Made by a program: the position numbers and the translations under genes. Source: Streptomyces sp. NBC_00576 (GTDB lineage: Bacteria; Actinomycetota; Actinomycetes; Streptomycetales; Streptomycetaceae). From it: 64,000 bases of DNA. This document shows, one piece after another, positions 45,586 through 52,653 of this stretch (its first letter is position 1; each line of letters starts with the position of its first letter). Location of the stretch: contig NZ_CP107780.1 of NCBI RefSeq assembly GCF_036345175.1, forward strand, positions 9,176,001-9,240,000, read 5' to 3'. Below the pieces are notes generated by a model. That model searched no databases. It was not told where the DNA came from and was given only the letters and a program-made list of their open reading frames with translations.

Positions 45586-46784
45586 GGGTCGCTCCTCAGC
45601 AGAAGGGGAAGTGCGGGGAGCAGGACCGTCACCGTCGTGCCCTCGCCCGGTGCGCTGCGGACGCGTACCGTTCCGCCCGCCTCTGTCGCCCGGGCGCTCA
45701 GCCCCGCCAGACCGTAGCCGGACCGTACGGCGTCCATGTCGAAGCCGGAGCCCTCGTCCCGTACGGAGAGCGCGATCCGCCCCTCCTCGTACGTCAGCTC
45801 GATGGCGACCGTCGCTCCGCTGCCCGCGTGCTTCCGCGCGTTCGCCAGGGCCTCCTGACAGGCGCGCAGGGCCACCACTTCCGGGCCGGGCGGCAGTGGG
45901 CGTGCCGAGCCTGTCACGGTCAGTGCCGCCTCGTTGCGGGCGGCCAGGCGACGCAGGGCGTCCGGGAGGGAGGCGCCCTCCAGGTCGGCGGGGGCGCCGC
46001 CGGCGACCAGGGCACGTGCCTCGGCGAGGTTCTGGCGTGCCGTTTCGGTCATCAGGGACAGATGGCGGCGGGCCTGCGGGAGGTCGTGGTCGAGTTCCGC
46101 CTCCACCGCCTGGGTCAGCATCAGCAGGCTGGTGAAGCCCTGGGCGAGGGTGTCGTGGATCTCCCTGGCCATGCGTTCCCGCTCGGTCAGGGCTCCGTGT
46201 GCCGTGGAGAGGCGGGAGAGTTCAAGGCGGCTCGTGTCCAACTCGGCTATCAGTTCCGCCCGTTCCTGGCTCTGTTCCATCACCTTGATCACCCAACTGC
46301 CGAGCGCCACCGAGAAGACCAACGTCACCAGCGCGAACACCACGTTGAAGAACACGTCGTGGTCGCTGGGCCACCACAGCAGCGCCCAGCCCACCACCGG
46401 GGCGATGTTGATGACGGTCACGGCCGTCAGCGCCCAGCGCAACCGAAGGGTCATGAAGCACTGCGGGATCAGCGCGAAGGTCATCAGGCGCGTCTCGCCG
46501 ACCAGGATCGCCGAGGGGAGGAACAGGGCCAGGGCCGTCAACAGGTAGCGCAGCGACCGTTGTTCGTGCGGAGGATCGTCCTGGAGCAGCACGCGGCCCC
46601 GTCCCACGTACATCGGGATCAGGGGGAGCAGCAGCGCGGCAGCCGTCAGGCGTACCGGCCACCCCGGGTGGTTCGTGCCGAGCACGAACACCAGGGTGGC
46701 CAGCCACACGACGGCGAAGTACGTGTCCCAGAGGCGGAACGACTGCTCCCAGTTGTTCGCGCCGCGCGCCGTGGAACTTTTCAC
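45582..46784 (-). CDS. DesK/LiaS-type sensor histidine kinase
   Basis: A 400-aa kinase. The first 165 residues have about five hydrophobic segments and short loops, so signal sensing is probably intramembrane. The phosphorylated histidine is H210 in the HisKA_3 motif MAREIHDTLAQGFTSLLM, and the ATP-binding part has ACQEALANARKHAGS (N box) and RSGYGLAGLSARATEAGG (G box). GTG 46784 lies in the stop of the permease gene. The permease and kinase together suggest sensing of the transported compound or of envelope stress. Confidence 0.92.
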   Translation of the reverse strand: MKSSTARGANNWEQSFRLWDTYFAVVWLATLVFVLGTNHPGWPVRLTAAALLLPLIPMYVGRGRVLLQDDPPHEQRSLRYLLTALALFLPSAILVGETRLMTFALIPQCFMTLRLRWALTAVTVINIAPVVGWALLWWPSDHDVFFNVVFALVTLVFSVALGSWVIKVMEQSQERAELIAELDTSRLELSRLSTAHGALTERERMAREIHDTLAQGFTSLLMLTQAVEAELDHDLPQARRHLSLMTETARQNLAEARALVAGGAPADLEGASLPDALRRLAARNEAALTVTGSARPLPPGPEVVALRACQEALANARKHAGSGATVAIELTYEEGRIALSVRDEGSGFDMDAVRSGYGLAGLSARATEAGGTVRVRSAPGEGTTVTVLLPALPLLLRSDP

Positions 46785-47626
46785 CCGTCGCGCCGGCTCT
46801 TCCAGCGGAAGGTCAGCAGACACAGCAGCAATCCTCCGACGCACCACGCCCCGAGAACCAGAGCCACGCGTCCGAACTCCCAACTCCCTGTCTGTTCGAG
46901 GATGCGCGCCGAGTCGGGGAGAAACACCCCGCGCAGACCCTGGCACATCCACTTCAGCGGGAACAGGGCGCCGATGTTCAGCATCCAGTCGGGAATCGTG
47001 TCGATCGCGATGTACACCCCAGAGATGAACTGCAGTACCAGGAAAGGGAGTACGACCACCGAGGTCGCGCTCTTGCCCGACTTCGGCACGGAACTGATCG
47101 CGATGCCGAGCAGCGCGCACGCCGTCAGACCGAGGACGAAGATCCAGGCGAACTCCGCCCACCTGGCGGGATCCGACGGCAGATCGACGTCGTACAGGGT
47201 CGTGCCGACCAGGAGCAGGATCACCGTCTCCAGGAAGCCGGTGACCAGTACCAGCCAGATCTTGCCGAGGAAGTACGCGGCCGGCGGCATCGGCGTACCG
47301 CGCAGGCGGCGCAGCACCCGTTCGTCGCGTTCGATGGCGATCGAGATGCCCAGCGACTGGAAACTCGTCGACATGATGCCGGCGGCCATCATCGCCGGGA
47401 CATACAGCTGCGAGGCGGTGATGCCCGCCGAGTCGATGTCGTCGCTGAAGATCGACGCGAAGAGGAACAGGAAGACGACCGGGAAGGCGAACGTGAACAC
47501 CACCTGGTCGCGCATCCGGAAGAACTGCCTGATCTCCATCGCACCCCGGGCAAGACCGAGGCTCCAGGCCGAGGGGAACCGGACGTCCGCCGTCTCGGCG
47601 TGGACGCGTGCGGCCGTCGTCGTCAT
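46781..47626 (-). CDS. ABC-2 type transporter permease
   Basis: A 281-aa membrane protein with six hydrophobic segments of the ABC-2 (DrrB-like) family. The amphipathic N-terminus (LGLARGAMEIRQFFRMRDQV) is followed by the first span (VVFTFAFPVVFLFLFASIF) and the conserved SISIAIERDERVLRRLRGTP-type loop. It overlaps the ATPase gene upstream (ATGA) and the kinase downstream (GTGA). Confidence 0.9.
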   Translation of the reverse strand: MTTTAARVHAETADVRFPSAWSLGLARGAMEIRQFFRMRDQVVFTFAFPVVFLFLFASIFSDDIDSAGITASQLYVPAMMAAGIMSTSFQSLGISIAIERDERVLRRLRGTPMPPAAYFLGKIWLVLVTGFLETVILLLVGTTLYDVDLPSDPARWAEFAWIFVLGLTACALLGIAISSVPKSGKSATSVVVLPFLVLQFISGVYIAIDTIPDWMLNIGALFPLKWMCQGLRGVFLPDSARILEQTGSWEFGRVALVLGAWCVGGLLLCLLTFRWKSRRDG

Positions 47627-48489
47627 CGCGTGTCCTCCTGTCCGGTCAGCCGGAGGTAGACGTCCTCCAGGGTCGGGCGGCTCACCCGCAGGCCGGGGAT
47701 CTCCCCCTCGAAGCGGTGAGTGAGGTCCGTGACCGTGCGGGTCGGTGTCTTCGTGCGGGTGACGCGCGGGGTGCCGTCGGTTTCCGTCCACTCGACCGTC
47801 GCCTCCGTGCCGTGGCGCTCCCGCAATGCGGCAGGCTCGCCCTCGGCGACCACCCGTCCCGCCGAGACGATCGCCAGTCGGTCCGCCAGCGTCTCCGCCT
47901 CCTCCAGGTAGTGCGTCGTCAGGAGGATCGTCGTGCCCTCGTCCGCGAGCGTCCGGATCAGGTCCCAGAACTGGCGGCGGGCCGCCGGGTCGAAACCCGT
48001 CGTCGGCTCGTCAAGGAGCAGCAGTTCCGGGCCGCCGATCACACCCAGGGCCACGTCGAGACGGCGCCGCTGGCCGCCCGACAGATCCCTGATCCGGCTG
48101 CCCGCCTTCTGCTCCAGACCGACCAGTCCGATCACCTGCTCCGGGTCCCGCGGCCTCGGGTAGTAGCGGGCGAAATGACGTACGGTTTCGCGCACCGTCA
48201 ACTCGGCGGGTGCCGATTCGTCCTGCCAGACGATTCCGACACGTGAGCGCCACGCACGCGTGCCCTTCGCCGGATCCGCGCCGAGCACGGACACCTCGCC
48301 CCCGTCCCGGCTCCGGTTGCCCTGGAGGATCTCCACGGTGGTGCTCTTGCCCGCGCCATTGGGCCCCAGCAGGCCGAACACCTCGCCCCGGTGGATGCCG
48401 AGATCGATGCCGTCCACGGCGGTCACGCCCCCGTACCGCTTTCGCAGTCCCCGTACGTCCACCGCGAGTTCCTTCGCGTGTGTTGTCAT
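47623..48489 (-). CDS. ABC transporter ATP-binding protein, DrrA type
   Basis: A 288-aa exporter ATPase. Walker A LLGPNGAGKSTT, Q-loop VGIVWQDES, signature LSGGQRRRLDVAL, Walker B LLLLDEPTTGFDP and the switch TTHYLEEAE are all intact. The C-terminus has the DUF4162-like extension common to drug-export ATPases. ATG 48489 is the first gene of the leftward ABC-kinase-regulator unit. Export of an antibiotic or lipid is likely, substrate unknown. Confidence 0.93.
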   Translation of the reverse strand: MTTHAKELAVDVRGLRKRYGGVTAVDGIDLGIHRGEVFGLLGPNGAGKSTTVEILQGNRSRDGGEVSVLGADPAKGTRAWRSRVGIVWQDESAPAELTVRETVRHFARYYPRPRDPEQVIGLVGLEQKAGSRIRDLSGGQRRRLDVALGVIGGPELLLLDEPTTGFDPAARRQFWDLIRTLADEGTTILLTTHYLEEAETLADRLAIVSAGRVVAEGEPAALRERHGTEATVEWTETDGTPRVTRTKTPTRTVTDLTHRFEGEIPGLRVSRPTLEDVYLRLTGQEDTR

Positions 48490-48545
48490 GCCGTCGAGCT
48501 TCGTCCCGAACCGAACTCTCCGGGACGACCGGGCGTACCTTCTTA

Positions 48546-48565
48546 TGTCCACCGAACGGTGGACA
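48546..48565. promoter_or_regulatory. perfect inverted repeat upstream of the ABC/two-component unit
   Basis: TGTCCACCG (48546-48554) and CGGTGGACA (48557-48565) are exact complements with AA between. The element is 57 bases before the ABC ATPase start and about 65 bases before the divergent VKOR-like gene. This is a natural position for an operator read by the unit's own response regulator, controlling either direction. Confidence 0.55.
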
Positions 48566-48629
48566 CGCGCCCGCGTGCGGCACAATGACGGTGCCCGCCA
48601 GCCCCCTCTCGAAGCAACGGAACGGCGTG

Positions 48630-49289
48630 ATGACCAAGACGACAGTGATGAAGGACGGCGTCTCCGCCGACCGGCCCGAGCCCCCCGCCGAGGGCTCGCG
48701 CTCCGTGGGCGGCAGCCGTGCGTTCGCCGTGATGCTGTTGCTCACCGGCGCGGCCGGCCTGCTGGCTGCGTGGGTCATCACGATCGACAAGTTCAAGCTG
48801 CTGGAAGCCAAGGTCGCGGGCACGACGTTCACGCCCGGCTGCAGCCTCAACCCCGTGGTGTCCTGCGGCAGCGTGATGGAGAGCAAGCAGGCCGCCGCCT
48901 TCGGGTTCCCGAACCCGATGCTCGGCCTCGTCGCCTACGGCATCGTCATCTGCGTCGGCATGAGCCTCCTCGGCCGGGCCCGCTTCCCGCGCTGGTACTG
49001 GCTCACCTTCAACGCGGGCACCGCCTTCGGCGTCGGATTCTGCACCTGGCTGCAATTCCAGTCCCTGTACCGGATCAACGCGCTGTGCCTGTGGTGCTCG
49101 CTGGCCTGGGTCGCGACGATCATCATGTTCTGGTACGTGACCTCGTTCAATGTCAGGAACGGCTTCATTCCCGCGCCGAAGTGGCTCAGGACCTTCTTCG
49201 GTGAGTTCACCTGGGTCGTGCCCGTCCTGCACATCGGCATCATCGGGATGCTGATCCTGACCCGCTGGTGGGACTTCTGGACCAGCTGA
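48630..49289 (+). CDS. vitamin K epoxide reductase (VKOR)-family protein
   Basis: A 219-aa membrane protein of the VKOR family. Four hydrophobic segments are visible. The periplasmic-side loop has C71 and C79 (PGCSLNPVVSCGSVM), and the active-site CLWC (C153, C156) lies in the last part (NALCLWCSLAW). In actinobacteria such proteins reoxidise DsbA-like partners and so drive disulfide formation. A GTG three bases earlier is also possible. A DsbA-fold protein is encoded at 3319-3861 but looks cytosolic. Confidence 0.88.
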   Translation: MTKTTVMKDGVSADRPEPPAEGSRSVGGSRAFAVMLLLTGAAGLLAAWVITIDKFKLLEAKVAGTTFTPGCSLNPVVSCGSVMESKQAAAFGFPNPMLGLVAYGIVICVGMSLLGRARFPRWYWLTFNAGTAFGVGFCTWLQFQSLYRINALCLWCSLAWVATIIMFWYVTSFNVRNGFIPAPKWLRTFFGEFTWVVPVLHIGIIGMLILTRWWDFWTS

Positions 49290-49347
49290 CAGCGCCGGGC
49301 TGACAGCGCCGGTCCCACTGTCAGTGGCGTGACATAGGGTTTTCGAC

Positions 49348-50703
49348 GTGGAGCCCGACCTGTTCACCGCCGCAGCAGAAGCACGCCAGGAGAAGGACCC
49401 GTCCGGAAGCCCCCTGGCCGTGCGAATGCGCCCGCGCGTCCTCGACGAGGTCGTGGGCCAGCAGCATCTGCTGAAGCCGGGGTCGCCGCTGCGCCGACTC
49501 GTCGGCGAGAGCGAGGGCGGACCGGCCGGACCCTCGTCCGTGATCCTCTGGGGGCCGCCCGGCACCGGCAAGACCACCCTGGCGTACGTCGTGTCGAAGG
49601 CCACCGACAAGCGTTTCGTCGAACTGTCGGCGATCACCGCGGGCGTCAAGGAGGTCCGCGCGGTCATCGACGGAGCCCGCCGCGCAACCGGCGGCTTCGG
49701 CAAGGAGACCGTCCTCTTCCTCGACGAGATCCACCGCTTCAGCAAGGCCCAGCAGGACTCCCTGCTCCCCGCCGTCGAGAACCGCTGGGTGACCCTGATC
49801 GCGGCGACCACGGAGAACCCGTACTTCTCCATCATCTCGCCCCTCCTCTCCCGCTCCCTCCTCCTCACCCTCGAACCCCTCACGGACGACGACCTGCGCG
49901 CCCTGCTGCGCCGCGCGGTCGCCGACGAGCGTGGTCTCAAGAGCGCCGTCACCCTCCCCGAGGACGCCGAGAAACACCTGCTGCGGATCGCCGGCGGAGA
50001 CGCCCGACGGGCCCTGACCGCCTTGGAGGCCGCCGCCGGAGCCGCGCTCGACAAGGGCGACGCGGACATCACCCTCCAGACTTTGGAGGAGACCGTCGAC
50101 CGGGCGGCCGTGAAGTACGACCGTGACGGCGACCAGCACTACGACGTGGCCAGCGCGCTCATCAAGTCCATCCGGGGCTCCGACGTCGACGCCGCCCTGC
50201 ACTACCTGGCCCGCATGATCGAGGCCGGCGAGGACCCCCGCTTCATCGCCCGCCGCCTGATGATCTCCGCGAGCGAGGACATCGGCCTCGCCGATCCGAA
50301 CGCCCTGCCGATAGCCGTCGCCGCCGCGCAGGCAGTCGCCATGATCGGCTTCCCGGAGGCCGCCCTCACCCTCAGCCACGCCACCATCGCCCTCGCCCTG
50401 GCCCCCAAGTCCAACGCCGCGACCACGGCCATCGGCGCCGCCATGGAGGATGTACGCAAAGGCCACGCGGGACCCGTGCCGATGCACCTGCGCGACGGGC
50501 ACTACAAGGGCGCCGCCAAGCTCGGCCACGCGCAGGGGTACGTGTACCCGCACGACCTGCCGGAGGGGATCGCCGAGCAGCAGTACGCCCCGGAGGAGCT
50601 CAAGGACCGTGCGTACTACGAACCGACCCGGCACGGAGCCGAGGCCAGGTACGCGGACGCGGTCGAGTGGACCAGGAAACACCTCGGTCGCAAGCGGTCC
50701 TGA
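49348..50703 (+). CDS. rarA: replication-associated recombination protein RarA
   Basis: A 451-aa AAA+ ATPase (MgsA/WRNIP1 family). Walker A is GPPGTGKTTL, Walker B LFLDEIHRF, sensor 1 IAATTENPYF, and the C-terminal tetramerisation region includes DVASALIKSIRGSDVDAALHY followed by HYKGAAKLGHAQGYVYPHD. It acts at stalled replication forks. The start is GTG 49348. No partner gene is coupled to it. Confidence 0.94.
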   Translation: MEPDLFTAAAEARQEKDPSGSPLAVRMRPRVLDEVVGQQHLLKPGSPLRRLVGESEGGPAGPSSVILWGPPGTGKTTLAYVVSKATDKRFVELSAITAGVKEVRAVIDGARRATGGFGKETVLFLDEIHRFSKAQQDSLLPAVENRWVTLIAATTENPYFSIISPLLSRSLLLTLEPLTDDDLRALLRRAVADERGLKSAVTLPEDAEKHLLRIAGGDARRALTALEAAAGAALDKGDADITLQTLEETVDRAAVKYDRDGDQHYDVASALIKSIRGSDVDAALHYLARMIEAGEDPRFIARRLMISASEDIGLADPNALPIAVAAAQAVAMIGFPEAALTLSHATIALALAPKSNAATTAIGAAMEDVRKGHAGPVPMHLRDGHYKGAAKLGHAQGYVYPHDLPEGIAEQQYAPEELKDRAYYEPTRHGAEARYADAVEWTRKHLGRKRS

Positions 50704-51008
50704 GCACGCTGTAGAATCCTGCGAAGTGCTGCGTCCCGTGTCCGGCCTCGGCCGGCGCCTCAGGCGGGACATCCAGCCGGATCTTTGGATCCAGGAGCGT
50801 CGCGCACCTTCGTAGGTGTCGCGGGCAGCCCACCACCACCCGGGTTCCGGGAACGGTCGGTGGGCCGTTCGTGTGCTGCACGTATGTGCCCAGCACAGGG
50901 GAACGGCTGCCTGACAAGTCCCTCGTGGACCTGTCGGGAATCCCCGGCTGCGGATGCGACCTCCCGTAACCCTGAGGAGCCGAAAACGAAAACGAACAGG
51001 ATAGATAA
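50704..51008 (+). promoter_or_regulatory. long structured leader upstream of rpsD
   Basis: 305 bases with no convincing gene. TAGAAT (50712-50717) could be a -10 box; its -35 is weak. The leader contains hairpins CCGGC/GCCGG (50742-50755), GGATC-TTTG-GATCC (50779-50792), GAACGG/CCGTTC (50851-50870) and GCCCACC/GGTGGGC (50828-50865). The last two share bases at 50865 and enclose one another's arm, so they compete. AGGAT just before the GTG is the Shine-Dalgarno. Autoregulation by S4 is possible by analogy with E. coli and Bacillus, but unproven. Confidence 0.45.
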
Positions 51009-51623
51009 GTGGCTAACCAGCCCCGCCCCAAGGTCAAGAAGTCGCGTGCCCTCGGCATCGCGCTGACCCCGAAGGCCGTCAAGTACTTCGAGGCCCGCCC
51101 CTACCCGCCGGGCGAGCACGGTCGTGGCCGCAAGCAGAACTCGGACTACAAGGTCCGTCTGCTGGAGAAGCAGCGTCTGCGCGCGCAGTACGACGTGTCC
51201 GAGCGTCAGCTCGTCCGCGCCTACGAGCGTGCCGCCAAGACGCAGGGCAAGACCGGTGAGGCCCTGGTCATCGAGCTGGAGCGTCGCCTTGACGCGCTGG
51301 TCCTTCGTTCGGGCATCGCCCGCACGATCTACCAGGCCCGCCAGATGGTCGTCCACGGCCACATCGAGGTCAACGGCCAGAAGGTCGACAAGCCGTCGTT
51401 CCGTGTCCGTCCCGACGACGTCGTGATGGTCCGCGAGCGCAGCCGCAGCAAGACGCTGTTCGAGGTCTCCCGCGCCGGTGGCTTCGCCCCCGACGGCGAG
51501 ACCCCGCGCTACCTGCAGGTGAACCTCGGTGCCCTGGCCTTCCGCCTGGACCGCGAGCCGAACCGCAAGGAGATCCCGGTGATCTGCGACGAGCAGCTCG
51601 TCGTCGAGTACTACGCCCGCTGA
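51009..51623 (+). CDS. rpsD: 30S ribosomal protein S4, zinc-free form
   Basis: A 204-aa primary rRNA-binding protein of the 30S body. It has the S4 RNA-binding domain (LERRLDALVLRSGIARTIYQ) and the RLDREPNRKEIPV C-terminus. The N-terminus (MANQPRPKVKKSRALGIALT) lacks the four-cysteine zinc site, the C-minus form; many bacteria encode a second, zinc-dependent or independent S4, so a paralogue may be present elsewhere. GTG start. It precedes the DUF948-DUF6167-alaS group. Confidence 0.96.
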   Translation: MANQPRPKVKKSRALGIALTPKAVKYFEARPYPPGEHGRGRKQNSDYKVRLLEKQRLRAQYDVSERQLVRAYERAAKTQGKTGEALVIELERRLDALVLRSGIARTIYQARQMVVHGHIEVNGQKVDKPSFRVRPDDVVMVRERSRSKTLFEVSRAGGFAPDGETPRYLQVNLGALAFRLDREPNRKEIPVICDEQLVVEYYAR

Positions 51624-51665
51624 TCCAGCGGTTGTAGTACCCGGTACCACCGGCTTCGCGCCTCG

Positions 51666-51707
51666 GCCCGTCGTTTCCCCGCCCTCACCGGCGGGGGAGC
51701 GGCGGGC
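51666..51707 (+). terminator. terminator hairpin after rpsD
   Basis: GCCCGTCGTTTCCCCGCC (51666-51683) pairs with GGCGGGGGAGCGGCGGGC (51690-51707), with one or two mismatches, around CTCACC, and TTTCGCG follows. It begins about 43 bases after the rpsD stop. Confidence 0.75.
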
Positions 51708-51838
51708 TTTCGCGTACAACTCCCTGTCCGCGGACCCCTTGTCCGGTGCAGGGCGCCATCTCCGGCGCGATAGGGTCGGAGGCGACTTTCGAAGTACCCA
51801 GAACCCAAGTGATCCACGAACGCAGAGAGCGGTGCGGT

Positions 51839-52285
51839 GTGACCGGTGGAGAGGTTGCCGGGATCCTGGTGGCCGTCTTCTGGGCGATCCTGGTCTCCTT
51901 CCTCGCCGTGGCGCTGGTGAGGCTGGCCCAGACGCTCAGGGCGACCACCAAGCTGGTCGCGGAGGTGACGGAACAGGCCGTGCCGCTGCTGGCCGACGCC
52001 TCCCAGGCCGTGCGCTCCGCACAGACACAGATCGACCGGGTCGACGCCATCGCCACCGACGTCCAGGAGGTCACCTCCAACGCGTCGGCGCTGTCCACCA
52101 CCGTCGCCTCGACCTTCGGCGGCCCGCTCGTCAAGGTCGCCGCGTTCGGCTACGGCGTACGCCGGGCGATGAGCCGCACGAGGACCGACGAGGCGCCCGC
52201 GCCCGAGAGGGCCCGGCGCACCGTCATCGTCGGCCGCACCGTACCGGCCCCGAAGGGCCAAAAGCGCCGTAGGCAGAAGGGCTGA
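51839..52285 (+). CDS. DUF948 small membrane protein
   Basis: About 148 aa. One N-terminal membrane span (GGEVAGILVAVFWAILVSFL) is followed by a helical region (QTLRATTKLVAEVTEQAVPL and SASQAVRSAQTQIDRVDAI), the DUF948 plan, and a basic C-terminus ending KGQKRRRQKG. Function unknown; family members are linked to general stress response. GTG 51839 is used. It lies 8 bases before the next small gene and just upstream of alaS. Confidence 0.75.
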   Translation: MTGGEVAGILVAVFWAILVSFLAVALVRLAQTLRATTKLVAEVTEQAVPLLADASQAVRSAQTQIDRVDAIATDVQEVTSNASALSTTVASTFGGPLVKVAAFGYGVRRAMSRTRTDEAPAPERARRTVIVGRTVPAPKGQKRRRQKG

Positions 52286-52293
52286 ACCCCGCG

Positions 52294-52653
52294 ATGTTCC
52301 GCCGTACGTTCTGGTTCACCGCGGGTGCCGCGGCCGGTGTGTGGGCAACCACCAAGGTCAACCGCAAGATCCGGCAGCTGACCCCCGAGCACCTGGCTGC
52401 ACAGGCCGCCAACAAGGCGATCGAGGCCGGCCACCGGGTCAAGGACTTCGCCCTCGACGTGCGGGCCGGGATGGCCCAGCGCGAGGCCGAGCTGGGCGAG
52501 GCCCTCGGAATCGCCGAACCCCCGGGCCGTGGCCTGCCCCCGCAACGGCGGCTCGCCGCGCTCGACCGGGGGGCGGAAAACCAGAAGCACGATGAGAAGC
52601 ACTACGGGATGCTGGACAACAAGCACCCGTACAACCGGAATGAGGACCACTGA
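52294..52653 (+). CDS. small conserved protein (DUF6167-like)
   Basis: A 119-aa protein. It starts with a hydrophobic FRRTFWFTAGAAAGVWATT, probably a membrane segment, then a charged helix (NRKIRQLTPEHLAAQAANK) and an acidic/basic tail. Its stop shares one base with the alaS start (TGATG), so expression is likely linked to alanyl-tRNA synthetase. Function unknown. Confidence 0.65.
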   Translation: MFRRTFWFTAGAAAGVWATTKVNRKIRQLTPEHLAAQAANKAIEAGHRVKDFALDVRAGMAQREAELGEALGIAEPPGRGLPPQRRLAALDRGAENQKHDEKHYGMLDNKHPYNRNEDH

